The notes under the pieces: generated by a model | Told to the model about the DNA's origin: nothing | Seen by the model: only the letters and a program-made list of their open reading frames with translations | Database searches by the model: none | DNA from: Spirochaetes bacterium GWB1_60_80 | Lineage (GTDB): Bacteria > Spirochaetota > Spirochaetia > Treponematales > UBA12059 | Assembly (NCBI GenBank): GCA_001829185.1 | Contig: MIAR01000032.1 | Coordinates: 1 to 64,000 of the forward strand | Direction: 5' to 3' | Length of the DNA: 64,000 nucleotides | Position numbers and translations under genes: made by a program | Shown: positions 1 through 8,618 of the stretch, piece after piece | Layout of the letters: each line of letters begins with the position of its first letter | How positions within the stretch are numbered: the first letter of the stretch is position 1

Positions 1-34
1 CATAAATCACCCCATGGTAGAGTCTACTCACAGG

Positions 35-91
35 GCTAGATTTTACTTATGAGTCAACCACTTTTTTTCGGCTAGATTAATTATGAGTCAA
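35..91. repeat. Two-copy imperfect direct repeat
   Basis: Two copies of gctagatt-(2-4 nt)-ttatgagtcaa lie at 35-56 and 71-91. Each contains the near-palindrome TGAGTCA. They sit just upstream of the candidate promoter at 101-128, so they could be an operator pair; that is inference. Nothing coding is visible in 1-244. Confidence 0.5.
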
Positions 92-100
92 TGCGACAGC

Positions 101-128
101 TTGATTTTTGGCAAATCAGTGGTATACT
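101..128 (+). promoter_or_regulatory. Candidate sigma-70-type promoter for the cyclase-like gene
   Basis: TTGATT at 101-106 and TATACT at 123-128 are separated by 16 bp, followed by a leader of about 110 nt to the ATG at 245. The -10 element matches five of six consensus bases. Seen in sequence only. Confidence 0.45.
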
Positions 129-244
129 AAGCCTGACTGCTGGATGAAGCGCGCCGGAATTACGCGGCTGCGGACAGGCCAGCGAACGTGCTCCGAACTG
201 CCGGAACTATTGGCCGGCTGCAATCCACTCCAGGGGAGCACCCT

Positions 245-775
245 ATGTCCTTCAACCTGCCAGTACGCCATGAATTGCGTACCCTGCTGATCGCCTTCAC
301 CGACCTGGAAGGCTACAGCCAGATCACCCACAAGCTGCGCGATCCCATCCAAGCCTTCCAGCTACCGGACAACGTCGCCCGAATCATCGCCGCCGCCATC
401 CAGGCCGCTGGCGGCTACTACGTCAAGACCATGGGCGACGGCGCACTGATGGTGTTCGACGCGACCGACTGCGACGCTGGCCTGGATGCCCTGCTGGCAG
501 CCAAGTCAGCCGTCGAGGCTTACCTGCAGCAACAGGGTTTCAGCAATCGGCTGCGCGTAACCGCCCATGTCGGCACAGCCGTGATTGGCCCGGCCGAGCC
601 CTACGGCCAGCTTGATGTCTACGGCGAAGAAGTCAACCGCGCTGCCCTAGTCGGCGCCGGTTCCTACCGCAGCGAACTAGTGCTGAGTCCGGAAACTTTC
701 CGCAAGCTGTCGCCAGCCATGAGGAAGAAGTTTAAGCGGCATATTCGCGAGACTGTCTATCGCTTCTCTTCATGA
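245..775 (+). CDS. Class III adenylate/guanylate cyclase-like protein, probably inactive
   Basis: A 176-residue, single-domain, soluble protein of the class III nucleotidyl cyclase fold. The ATG at 245 was chosen because AGGGGAG ends seven bases upstream; an earlier in-frame ATG at 188 lacks such a site. Visible motifs are the first metal-binding Asp in FTDLEGYS, the Lys and second Asp in VKTMGDG, and a VYGEEVNRA segment where active enzymes have YGDTVNLAxR. The catalytic Asn is kept, but the transition-state Arg four residues later is Leu and the substrate-contacting Asp is Glu. This suggests a regulatory or dead cyclase fold rather than a working cAMP synthase. It has no sensor domain and no operon partner: recQ follows after a structured gap. 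Confidence 0.7.
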   Translation: MSFNLPVRHELRTLLIAFTDLEGYSQITHKLRDPIQAFQLPDNVARIIAAAIQAAGGYYVKTMGDGALMVFDATDCDAGLDALLAAKSAVEAYLQQQGFSNRLRVTAHVGTAVIGPAEPYGQLDVYGEEVNRAALVGAGSYRSELVLSPETFRKLSPAMRKKFKRHIRETVYRFSS

Positions 776-790
776 CGGGGCAGGCGATCC

Positions 791-895
791 GCGGCGTTGC
801 GAACCGCCACGCTGTCCGCGGCGGGCACGAGCCCGCCTGTGGGATCGTGGCGGGCACGAGCCCGCCTGTGGGATTGTGGCGGTTCGCGGCGTTGT
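791..895. repeat. REP/BIME-like structured intergenic element
   Basis: Two copies (period 29 bp) of the hairpin gcgggc-acga-gcccgc stand at 821-836 and 850-865, followed by ctgtgggat. They are enclosed by perfect 12-bp inverted arms gcgaaccgccac (799-810) and gtggcggttcgc (876-887). The whole could fold as a long stem capped by two short hairpins. It fills the gap between the cyclase-like gene and recQ. The design resembles bacterial REP or BIME elements; no T-tract supports a simple terminator. Confidence 0.7.
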
Positions 896-939
896 CGAAA
901 GCGATTCCAATTTTGTCAGCCAAGTGCTATGCTGGTGGC

Positions 940-2811
940 ATGCAAGACCAAACCAGCCAAGCCACCCCGACGGCCGGACAGCTCCTGGAGCGCGTATTCG
1001 GCTACCGGGAATTCCGGCCGCACCAAGCGGCCATCATCGACAGCGTGCTGGCCGGACAGGACTGCCTGGCGGTCTTGCCGACCGGCGGCGGCAAGTCGCT
1101 CTGCTACCAGTTGCCGGCCCTGATGCTGGCCGGTCCGGTCCTGGTGGTGTCACCTTTGATCGCCCTGATGCAGGACCAGGTGGCCGGCCTGGACGCCGCC
1201 GGCATTCCGGCTGTCTTCCTCAATAGCGCCCTGACGCCGGAACAGCGCTACCGAGCCGAGGCTATGGTCAATAACGGCGAGGCCAGGTTAGTCTACGTTG
1301 CGCCGGAAGCGCTGAGCGGCGACCGGGTAACCCAACTCCTGGAACGTCGACCGCCAGCCCTGGTCGTCGTCGACGAGGCGCACTGCGTCTCGGAATGGGG
1401 GCACGACTTCCGCCCCGACTACCGGCAACTGAGCAACCTACGGCGTCTTTACCCGCGAGCCGGTTGGCTGGCCCTCACCGCCACCGCCACCAGCCAGGTG
1501 CGGGAGGACATCATTCAGTCGCTGGGCCTACGCCAGCCGACTATTCATCTCGGCGGCTTTGACCGTCCCAACCTGCGCATCGCCGTCCGGCCGAAGGACA
1601 AGCTAAAGCAGCAGGTGCTGGCCTATGCCCGGCAGCGCCCTGAGCAATCCGGCATCATTTATTGCGCCTCGCGCAAACGCACCGAAGACCTGGCCGACAG
1701 CTTGCGGGCAGCCGGTATCAAGGCCTTGGCCTATCACGCCGGACTAGAAGCCGGGATTCGCAGCCGCAGCCAGACCGCCTTCATCCGCGACCAAGTCCAG
1801 ATAATTGTGGCCACGGTGGCCTTCGGCATGGGCATCAATAAGCCGGATGTGCGCTTTGTGCTTCACGCCGACATGCCCAAGAGCGTCGAGAATTATTATC
1901 AGGAGATCGGACGGGCCGGGCGTGACGGCGAAAATGCCGACTGCATCCTATTCTACAGCCCGGGTGACTATATGACCAATCTGCGCTTCTTCGAGGAGCT
2001 TCCCGAGGAGCAACGCCGGCTGGCGGTTCGTCGCTTGGATGCTATGCGCGCCTATGCCGAAAGCGCAGAATGTCGGCCAGCGCAGATCTTGGCCTATTTC
2101 GACGAGGCCGACGACGGAAAGGGTTGCGGTCACTGCGACAATTGCCAGCGCGACCCCCAAGAACAGCTCGACTGCGGCACCGCCGCCCTCAAACTTCTTT
2201 CCTGCGTCAAGCGCTGTGGCGAAGCCTTCGGCGCTGGCCACGTCATCGACGTCCTGCTGGGCGCCGACACCGAGAAAGTCCGCCGCTTCGGACACCAAGC
2301 GCTGAGCACTTTCGGAATAGGGACCGAATTGAAGCATGTCGCCTGGGGTATATTGGCTCGCCGCTTGATTTCAACCGGCCACCTGCTGCGGGAGGCCGAG
2401 CATGCCACCTTATCGCTGGGGGCACCAGCCTATGCTTTGTTCCAGACCAAAGCGCCATACCTAGTGCCGGCTGGACTCCTAAGCGGCGGCACTAACACCA
2501 GCAGCGCCGGAAAAAATCGCGATCGAACCAGTTTCTTTAAGAAACCGGAGGCTACCGCCCTGGAACAAGACAGACTAGACCCCGACAGCCCGGCTGGTGA
2601 GCGCTTCGACCGCTTACGCGAATTGCGAAAGCGTCTGGCAGCCGAATTGTCAGTACCGCCCTATGTCATCTTTCATGACCGGACGCTCCGTGAAATGGCA
2701 AGCCGCCGACCAGGCAGTCTGGAAGAACTGTCGTCAGTGCACGGCGTCGGCGCCACCAAACTCGAGAAATTCGGTGCTGCCTTCATGGCTTGCCTGGGCG
2801 AGAAAGAGTAA
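940..2811 (+). CDS. recQ: ATP-dependent DNA helicase RecQ
   Basis: RecQ unwinds DNA 3' to 5' in recombination and replication-fork repair. The 623-residue protein has the family's usual length. Walker A (TGGGKS) is near residues 48-53, the DEAH box with [12 protein letters not shown] follows near 140, and helicase motif VI reads [10 protein letters not shown]. The RQC zinc site is CGHCDNC, and an HRDC domain closes the C-terminus (RELRKRLA...LSSVHGVG). The reading frame extends upstream to 772 through the structured repeat, but homology starts only after the ATG at 940, so I take that start; its ribosome site (GGTGG) is weak. No neighbour shares its function. Confidence 0.95.
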   Translation: MQDQTSQATPTAGQLLERVFGYREFRPHQAAIIDSVLAGQDCLAVLPTGGGKSLCYQLPALMLAGPVLVVSPLIALMQDQVAGLDAAGIPAVFLNSALTPEQRYRAEAMVNNGEARLVYVAPEALSGDRVTQLLERRPPALVVVDEAHCVSEWGHDFRPDYRQLSNLRRLYPRAGWLALTATATSQVREDIIQSLGLRQPTIHLGGFDRPNLRIAVRPKDKLKQQVLAYARQRPEQSGIIYCASRKRTEDLADSLRAAGIKALAYHAGLEAGIRSRSQTAFIRDQVQIIVATVAFGMGINKPDVRFVLHADMPKSVENYYQEIGRAGRDGENADCILFYSPGDYMTNLRFFEELPEEQRRLAVRRLDAMRAYAESAECRPAQILAYFDEADDGKGCGHCDNCQRDPQEQLDCGTAALKLLSCVKRCGEAFGAGHVIDVLLGADTEKVRRFGHQALSTFGIGTELKHVAWGILARRLISTGHLLREAEHATLSLGAPAYALFQTKAPYLVPAGLLSGGTNTSSAGKNRDRTSFFKKPEATALEQDRLDPDSPAGERFDRLRELRKRLAAELSVPPYVIFHDRTLREMASRRPGSLEELSSVHGVGATKLEKFGAAFMACLGEKE

Positions 2812-2823
2812 ACGGAGAATAGT

Positions 2824-2958
2824 TTATTCGTCGCGGTCGGCCGCCGCTTGTTCGCGCGCCTTCTTAGTTTCTACCATTTTCTTGAAAATGGTCAATTTGA
2901 GCACTGCCAAACCCACCAAGCCCAAGCCGATCAAAACCCACCAATACCATGCCAGCAT
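2824..2958 (-). CDS. Small single-pass membrane protein (44 aa)
   Basis: A short gene. From the ATG at 2958 it encodes a Trp-rich start (MLAWYWWVLIG) that runs straight into one hydrophobic helix (about residues 3-25), then a charged tail (KKMVETKKAREQAAADRDE). A perfect AGGGAGG lies six bases upstream of the ATG (2964-2970), and the ORF ends in TAA just beyond recQ, to which it is convergent. The layout (N-out or N-in helix, basic juxtamembrane, mixed-charge tail) is that of many small inner-membrane proteins. I do not recognise a family and assign no function. The ribosome site makes it likely to be translated. Confidence 0.6.
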   Translation of the reverse strand: MLAWYWWVLIGLGLVGLAVLKLTIFKKMVETKKAREQAAADRDE

Positions 2959-3043
2959 ACAAGCCTCCCTGTGGCAACGCGCCGTGCCTTCATTGTATTA
3001 AACAACTAGTACATTGACAATATAAACTGAAAACACAGGCTTG

Positions 3044-4231
3044 TCAAAGCGAATCGTCAAAAAACGCCGGCCAGGAATCGAGGCGGGCCGAAGATTGCAG
3101 TTGGATTGTCGACAAAAAGGTCTGGATAGTGCCATACAGATTAGCCATCCGATCTGGTGCCAAGTTAAGAATGCCATGGGAGTAGCCATCAAAAAGCTGG
3201 ATTTGGCAATACGGGAAAAGCCTCGTAAACAAGGCTTCAGCACGTTGCCAATCAACGACGGCATCGTTGGTTCCCTGCAAAAGCAGAACTGGCAAATCGA
3301 ACTGTATTTCTGTTTCTAGGTTCAGCGCCAGATTCCAATTGTAAAAAGCTTCGGTCCACATTGGATCAAAAACATGGAAATGATAGGGATCATGAAACAG
3401 CAGGAAATTCTTGAATTCCTCGTAGCAGGCATACCCTTCATCGTACAAATCAGGATTGAGTACAAATTCAGGAATAGTGATAGCTTGATGCTGCAGCAGA
3501 TTGCTCAGCTGGATGCGCAGTTCCTGCTGCTTGAGAAACAACAGGGGAGCCGCGAAAATCGCCGCATCAGGATAGACGGCCTGGTCAGCCGGCGGCGACT
3601 GCTTAATCAGTTGGAGAAGCTCGATGATGGTTGACCCGCCGGTGCTGTAGCCCATAAAGATATTGCCAGCCGCTTGGGCAATAGGGTCGGCCTTGCAGAG
3701 CATATTCCAAACCTGGAACGCAGCCTGGCCGTAATCGGAAAAATCCCCGATATAGAACGGTCGGCCTTCCGACAGGCCATGCCCCGGTAGGTCCATCAAA
3801 TAGACATTCCAGCCATCCAAATTTAGCCGGTCAGTCAACTCGCCATGATGCCCGCCATGACCACGATATCCGTGCACCAGGAAAATATTACCCTTGGCGG
3901 ATACAGATCGCGTATAATGGGCGCTGACAAAAATCCGGCCAACGTCGGTTTGGACGTAGCAGGCACTGGCATAGCCATCCTTAAAACCAAAATACTGGAA
4001 ATAGCTGCGCAGAGAATCGGCTAATTCGGAGCTGGTAGCGTCCACTGAGATCCAACCATTGCCGAGCTGATCACGGATAATAGCCGATTGGTCGACAAAA
4101 CTATCATCGTAGCGATGTTTTGGGGTCGAATTACAGGCCGACAATAGGCTACCGAAGCACATCAGCGCTCCCAAAACCAGCCAGCCCCTGTGGTTCTTGC
4201 CGAAATCGGCTGCTTTTTTTGAATCACTCAT
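3044..4231 (-). CDS. Lipoprotein alpha/beta hydrolase (monoacylglycerol-lipase-like)
   Basis: A 395-residue serine hydrolase. The N-terminus has a hydrophobic signal ending in the lipobox LSAC, so it is probably a lipid-anchored envelope protein. The core contains the oxyanion strand LVHGYRGHGGH, a DLPGHGLS turn typical of lysophospholipase/monoglyceride lipases, the nucleophile elbow GYSTGG, a C-terminal Asp in GTNDAVVDW and His in GYSHG, giving a full catalytic triad. The substrate is probably an acyl ester; the exact one is unknown. ATG at 4231 is directly preceded by TTG at 4234, which sits at a better distance from the GGAG ribosome site, so the start is uncertain by one codon. It follows the next lipoprotein gene by only 9 bp and is likely co-transcribed with it. 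Confidence 0.85.
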   Translation of the reverse strand: MSDSKKAADFGKNHRGWLVLGALMCFGSLLSACNSTPKHRYDDSFVDQSAIIRDQLGNGWISVDATSSELADSLRSYFQYFGFKDGYASACYVQTDVGRIFVSAHYTRSVSAKGNIFLVHGYRGHGGHHGELTDRLNLDGWNVYLMDLPGHGLSEGRPFYIGDFSDYGQAAFQVWNMLCKADPIAQAAGNIFMGYSTGGSTIIELLQLIKQSPPADQAVYPDAAIFAAPLLFLKQQELRIQLSNLLQHQAITIPEFVLNPDLYDEGYACYEEFKNFLLFHDPYHFHVFDPMWTEAFYNWNLALNLETEIQFDLPVLLLQGTNDAVVDWQRAEALFTRLFPYCQIQLFDGYSHGILNLAPDRMANLYGTIQTFLSTIQLQSSARLDSWPAFFDDSL

Positions 4232-4240
4232 CAACGTGTT

Positions 4241-4972
4241 TTACTCCTGCCAACGAATTCGTATATGAACAGCCTGCTCAAGCACCATGGCATCGAGCAC
4301 CGGTAAACTAAAGACAAGGCCGCGCCGGTCAGCTTGAATCGCACCGCCGGTGGCGTCGATGATCCGGCCGGGCGTCTGAATGGTCAGATTGAAGCGGCCG
4401 CCGTCGATGGCTACAATAGCGGCCCGACCCAGCAGTGCTGCCAACATGCTGCGGTAGTCGCTACGGGATATCGGCAGATCAAACAAGGCCGGCGGCGACA
4501 ACGATTCCAGAAGTTGCATATCAACACCCGGAAACATTTTTACCAAATCCTGAGCGTTACTCCGATCAATGGTAACCCGCAATTCACGCCATCCTGGACC
4601 GCTCACCACCCTGAACAGCTCAGCAGCTGCAATATCAGGGTCGTTGTCCAGGAAGAACTCGAAGTCTTCAATGCTAAATACGCCAACATAGGATCGAGGC
4701 GAAGGCGAACGCGATTCCTGGACCGAAAAGCCCCGCGTCAGCATCATAAGCGTCACAGCCTGAACATCAAAGAACGACCCGCCGTCCTCGGCCGCACCGG
4801 CCAGGCTGCGCAGTCGCTGCTCCACCACCTCGGGCAACTCAAACTGGGCTGATAGAACCGCCGAGCCATCACTCTTGAGCAACAGCCCGGTATCGGCCGA
4901 ACACCCGGCCAAACCTGCCACTGAAGCTACCAGTAGAGCGACACCTAGTGCCAATTTTAACGATTTCATCAT
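4241..4972 (-). CDS. Lipoprotein of unknown function
   Basis: A 243-residue protein with a signal peptide and the lipobox LAGC at about residues 21-24. The mature part is alpha/beta in composition with no catalytic motif I recognise. It reads GLLLKSDGSAVLSAQFELP at the start of the mature chain, which resembles the beta-rich secreted LppM/YbbR-like arrangement only loosely. It is transcribed ahead of the lipoprotein hydrolase with a gap of a few bases, which suggests a shared envelope role. AGGAG lies upstream of the tandem ATGs at 4972 and 4969. Function not assigned. Confidence 0.75.
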   Translation of the reverse strand: MMKSLKLALGVALLVASVAGLAGCSADTGLLLKSDGSAVLSAQFELPEVVEQRLRSLAGAAEDGGSFFDVQAVTLMMLTRGFSVQESRSPSPRSYVGVFSIEDFEFFLDNDPDIAAAELFRVVSGPGWRELRVTIDRSNAQDLVKMFPGVDMQLLESLSPPALFDLPISRSDYRSMLAALLGRAAIVAIDGGRFNLTIQTPGRIIDATGGAIQADRRGLVFSLPVLDAMVLEQAVHIRIRWQE

Positions 4973-5037
4973 CCTACTTTATTTCTCCTGCCAGACATTA
5001 GCACAGACTTGGCCAGAATTCCAACATCGCCGGACTT

Positions 5038-7065
5038 TCAGGAGCGTTTCTGTTCAAAGTGGCTAAACTCCATGCTGAAACTGGCGCGGCCCTGACTGGC
5101 GGAGCGGAGGCTGGTTGAAAAACCGAACATTACCGCCAGTGGCGACTCGGCATGCACCACCTCGATAGCCCCGCGCGCCTCGGAACCGTGAATCATGCCG
5201 CCGCGCTGCGACAGTAGACTCATCACTTCGCCGATATAATCATGCGGCGTCATAATATCCACCTTCATGATCGGTTCCAGCTGGTGCGGACCGGCCTTGC
5301 GACAAGCCTCATCGAAACACATCGAGGCGCAAGCTTCAAAGGCGAACGGCGTACCGGTCAGCTCGTTATACTCCAGACCGACCAGCTTAACGCCGATGTC
5401 TACGCAAGGATAGCCGAGCACAATGCCGCCGGCGAAGGCGTTGGAAATAGCCCGCTCGACCGCCTCGTAAATTTCTTCGGGAACGCTATTGTCACGCATC
5501 GCCTTGCTGTACTGGTTACCCGTGCCGCGGGCCAGCGGCTCCACCTTGAGTGTCACGCCGGCCGCCACTTCCTTGCCGGCCAGGCTGCGGGAATAGGCTT
5601 CGGCGTGCTCAACGGCCAGGGATATGGACTCGCGGTAGGACACCTGCGGGTTGCCGACTTGGGCGCCGACCTTGAAATCGCGCAGTACCCGGGTGACCAG
5701 CACATCGAGATGCAGCTCGCCCATGCCGCGGATTATCAGCTGGCCGGTTTCGCTATCCTCGCCAGTCTGAAAGGTGGGGTCTTCCATCGAAAGAATGTTG
5801 AGCGTGTCACGCAACTTGTCGCGATCCGACAGGGTTCGCGGCTCGATAGCCACCGAGATAACCGGCTCGGGAAAATGCATATGCTCCAGCAGCAGGGCTT
5901 TGCCCTCGCTACCCAGGGTATCGCCGGTCTGGGCCAATTTCATGCCGACGAACACGGCGATGTCGCCGGCGCGCAATTCGTCGATCGGCTCGCTCTTATT
6001 TGAATACATGCGCAGTATCTTGGTGACGCGCTCGCGCTTTTTCTTGCCGGTATTATATATCGTGCCGGCTGTTTTGAAAACGCCGGAATACATGCGCACG
6101 TAGCACAGCAGCCCCATCTCCCGGTCGTACTGCACCTTGAACACCAGGCCAAGCGGCGGGCCGTCAACATCGCAGGGGACGTCAACACTGCTTTCCTTCT
6201 TGATGTCGAGAGCCGGAGCCGGCGGCACCTCATCAGGCGCCGGCAGATAATCGACCACCGCATCCAGCACTGGCTGGACGCCGATATTGCGCCGGGAGGC
6301 GCCACATAGCACCGGCACCAGCTTCCGGGCGATAGTCTGATCACGCAAGGCCCGTTGCAGTAAACCAAGCGGAATTTCCTGCCCCCCGAGATACAGTTCG
6401 GTAATCTCGTCCGAGGCCGAAGCGACGGCATCCAACAACTTGTCGCGCCACTGCTGGGCTAGGGTTAGGTTTTCCGGCGCAATCGGCGTGTACTCCAGCT
6501 CGATGCCGCCATCGCCGCCCCAGCGTATCTCGCGCATATTAACTAGGTCGATCACGCCCCCGAAGTTGCCTTCGCTGCCGAGGGGCAATTGGATTGGCAC
6601 CGGCACGGCCGCCAGCTTTGTCCGGATATCCTCGATAGCGCCAAAAAAGTCGGCACCCAGCCGGTCCATCTTGTTGATGTAGGCGATACGTGGCACGTGA
6701 TAGTGGTCGGCCTGGTGCCAGACAGTCTCGCTCTGCGGCTCGACACCGCCGACCGCGCAGAACACTGCTACCGCGCCGTCCAGGACACGCAGCGAGCGCT
6801 CGACCTCGGCGGTAAAATCAACGTGCCCGGGTGTGTCAATCAAATTGATCTGGTGGTCGCGCCAAAAGGTGGTGATGGCCGCACTCTGGATGGTAATACC
6901 GCGCTCTTGCTCCTGTTCCATCCAGTCCATGACGGTATTGCCATCGTCCACTTCGCCTATCTTGTATGTCTTTCCCGAATAAAACAGGATACGTTCACTG
7001 GTTGTCGTTTTGCCGGCATCGATATGCGCCATGATACCGATATTGCGCATAGTAGTAAGGTTCAT
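5038..7065 (-). CDS. fusA: Translation elongation factor G (probable second, EF-G2-type paralogue)
   Basis: A 675-residue ribosomal translocase GTPase. Domain I starts with the P-loop AHIDAGKTT, then switch I (RGITIQSAA), DTPGH and NKMD. Domains II-V follow, with YRES at the start of domain IV. I start it at the ATG at 7065 (MNLTT) because GGAG lies nine to ten bases upstream; the frame is open nine codons further. It stands alone, away from rpsL/rpsG/tuf, so it is more likely an extra EF-G copy than the str-operon gene. Organisms with two EF-Gs, including spirochaetes, often split elongation and recycling between them; which role this has cannot be seen here. Confidence 0.93.
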   Translation of the reverse strand: MNLTTMRNIGIMAHIDAGKTTTSERILFYSGKTYKIGEVDDGNTVMDWMEQEQERGITIQSAAITTFWRDHQINLIDTPGHVDFTAEVERSLRVLDGAVAVFCAVGGVEPQSETVWHQADHYHVPRIAYINKMDRLGADFFGAIEDIRTKLAAVPVPIQLPLGSEGNFGGVIDLVNMREIRWGGDGGIELEYTPIAPENLTLAQQWRDKLLDAVASASDEITELYLGGQEIPLGLLQRALRDQTIARKLVPVLCGASRRNIGVQPVLDAVVDYLPAPDEVPPAPALDIKKESSVDVPCDVDGPPLGLVFKVQYDREMGLLCYVRMYSGVFKTAGTIYNTGKKKRERVTKILRMYSNKSEPIDELRAGDIAVFVGMKLAQTGDTLGSEGKALLLEHMHFPEPVISVAIEPRTLSDRDKLRDTLNILSMEDPTFQTGEDSETGQLIIRGMGELHLDVLVTRVLRDFKVGAQVGNPQVSYRESISLAVEHAEAYSRSLAGKEVAAGVTLKVEPLARGTGNQYSKAMRDNSVPEEIYEAVERAISNAFAGGIVLGYPCVDIGVKLVGLEYNELTGTPFAFEACASMCFDEACRKAGPHQLEPIMKVDIMTPHDYIGEVMSLLSQRGGMIHGSEARGAIEVVHAESPLAVMFGFSTSLRSASQGRASFSMEFSHFEQKRS

Positions 7066-7213
7066 AATCTGCTCCGATGCGCTACTGTACACAAAAAATG
7101 ACGTTGGAACAAGCTGCGGAAGTCTGGCGCGACCGGTCAGGCTTACCTCCCGGTTTCATTTCAGGCCCAGCCATGATATAGTCAGCAGGATCGGTGCTAC
7201 CAAGGAGGCAACC

Positions 7214-7522
7214 ATGAGCGTATATGTGACCATCGAGGATCGCGAAGGCGAGAGCCTGTCCGAGGTGTTCGAACTATCGGAATTGCCCAAGCACCTGCCG
7301 CAGCAGGGCAACTGCCTACCTTTTGTGCGCGAAACGGCCGACACCATGTTCAACTGGCTGCAAGCCCCGCACTTGTTGGCCGAGCTGGACAAGCTTGGGG
7401 CCACCAACCTGCCGATTGCGGCCAGCAAAGAACTGGACCGCCTAGTTAAGCTCTGCCGTAAATATACCGGCCAGAACGAGATCTTGATCCGCTTTTACGG
7501 CGAAACCGGCCGGGTCGAATAA
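7214..7522 (+). CDS. Hypothetical acidic protein (102 aa)
   Basis: A small soluble protein from the ATG at 7214, chosen for the near-perfect AAGGAGG at 7202-7208. It is mainly helical and acidic (MSVYVTIEDREGESLSEV), with a VKLCRKYTGQNEILIRFYGE C-terminal stretch. No family recognised and no membrane segment. It is followed after 18 bp by a small membrane protein and an ABC ATPase, and may belong to the same transcription unit. Confidence 0.7.
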   Translation: MSVYVTIEDREGESLSEVFELSELPKHLPQQGNCLPFVRETADTMFNWLQAPHLLAELDKLGATNLPIAASKELDRLVKLCRKYTGQNEILIRFYGETGRVE

Positions 7523-7540
7523 GCCCGTTCCATCATACCT

Positions 7541-7948
7541 ATGCGGTCTGTACCACGGCCTTTAAAAACCGTTCACCTCAAGTTGCTGCTGCATTTCAGC
7601 GTTGAGATTTTTGCTTTCAATCTGCCGGTCAGCCTGCTGGGTACCGGCGCCCTCCTGTTACCGGCCAGCTTGGCGGCGGGGCTTCAAGGACAAGCCTTCT
7701 TGAGCCCGGAAAACCTAGGCCTGTACAGCGGCGTGTTTTTGGCCATCCTGCCCAGCGCCGGCTTCGCTCTGGCCAGTCTACTGCAACACCGCTTCCGCGC
7801 CCGCCAATACCCCCTATACCTGAATCACGGCTTACGCATCGGCCTATGCTACCTGGTGGCTTGGCTAACGCATTGTCTGGTGGTTACCGGGCTCACCTTA
7901 TTGACCACCATTGCCGCGACCATCGCCGCAGCCGTGACAGGATCATAA
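7541..7948 (+). CDS. Small integral membrane protein, possible ABC partner
   Basis: A 135-residue protein with about three hydrophobic segments: roughly residues 12-48, 62-85 and 100-130, the last Ala/Thr/Leu-rich. Its stop codon is one base from the ATG of the downstream ABC ATPase, so the two are probably translationally coupled and may form one transporter. It is shorter than ordinary ABC-2 permeases. The ribosome site is poor, so the start is uncertain. No family recognised. Confidence 0.65.
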   Translation: MRSVPRPLKTVHLKLLLHFSVEIFAFNLPVSLLGTGALLLPASLAAGLQGQAFLSPENLGLYSGVFLAILPSAGFALASLLQHRFRARQYPLYLNHGLRIGLCYLVAWLTHCLVVTGLTLLTTIAATIAAAVTGS

Positions 7949-7949
7949 A

Positions 7950-8618
7950 ATGCTGCTGACCATTGATTCCTTAACGTTCGCCTACCGGACGGAATTAGTA
8001 CTGCGCGATATCTACTGTTCCGTGGAAGCAGGCGAAGCCGTCGCCATACTTGGTCGCAATGGCACCGGCAAGTCCACCTTGTTCAAGCTCTTGGCCGGTG
8101 TCCTCACAAACTCCACCGGGGTAGTAAAGATTAACGGACTTTTTACCGAACCGCATCGCCGCCTTGACCATATCGCCTGGTTGCCGCAAGAAAGTTTTCT
8201 GCCACCACTGCTGACCACCAGTCAACTGCTGCGCCTGCTGCCCCAGCCAGACGACGGGCTGATCAACCTAAGCACCCGCCCGGAAAGCCGCCCCTTGCTC
8301 GGACAGCGCATCGGCAACCTGTCCGTTGGCGAACGCCGGTTCGTCGAATTGGCTATCATTCTAAATATGAAGAAACCGCTCTTAATCCTCGATGAACCAT
8401 TCACCGGCTTGCAGCCAGTCACTATTCAGTTCATCGCCGGGGTAATCCGCGAGCTGACGGCCCGCGGCCATGGCCTGATGGTTTCCGACCACCAGTACAG
8501 CCCGGTGTTGGAGGTCTGCCACCGCCGCATGGTTTTGGCCGGCGGTGCCACGCACGACGCCTCGCCCGGGAAACCCGGTGAACATCTGCTGGCTGGACTG
8601 TACCTGCCGGCACAATAG
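7950..8618 (+). CDS. ABC transporter ATP-binding protein
   Basis: A 222-residue stand-alone ABC ATPase. Walker A is GRNGTGKST, the signature is a variant LSVGERR (usual LSGGERR), Walker B is LLILDEPFTGL, and the switch His lies in VSDHQ, which resembles the LptB-type ending SDHQ. It should power transport together with the small membrane protein encoded immediately upstream. The substrate is unknown. Its stop codon abuts the stop codon of the convergent kinase gene with no spacer. Confidence 0.85.
   Translation: MLLTIDSLTFAYRTELVLRDIYCSVEAGEAVAILGRNGTGKSTLFKLLAGVLTNSTGVVKINGLFTEPHRRLDHIAWLPQESFLPPLLTTSQLLRLLPQPDDGLINLSTRPESRPLLGQRIGNLSVGERRFVELAIILNMKKPLLILDEPFTGLQPVTIQFIAGVIRELTARGHGLMVSDHQYSPVLEVCHRRMVLAGGATHDASPGKPGEHLLAGLYLPAQ

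Noticed and set aside
5242-6003. 253-codon plus-strand ORF inside the EF-G gene
   Set aside because: Antisense shadow of a strongly conserved gene.
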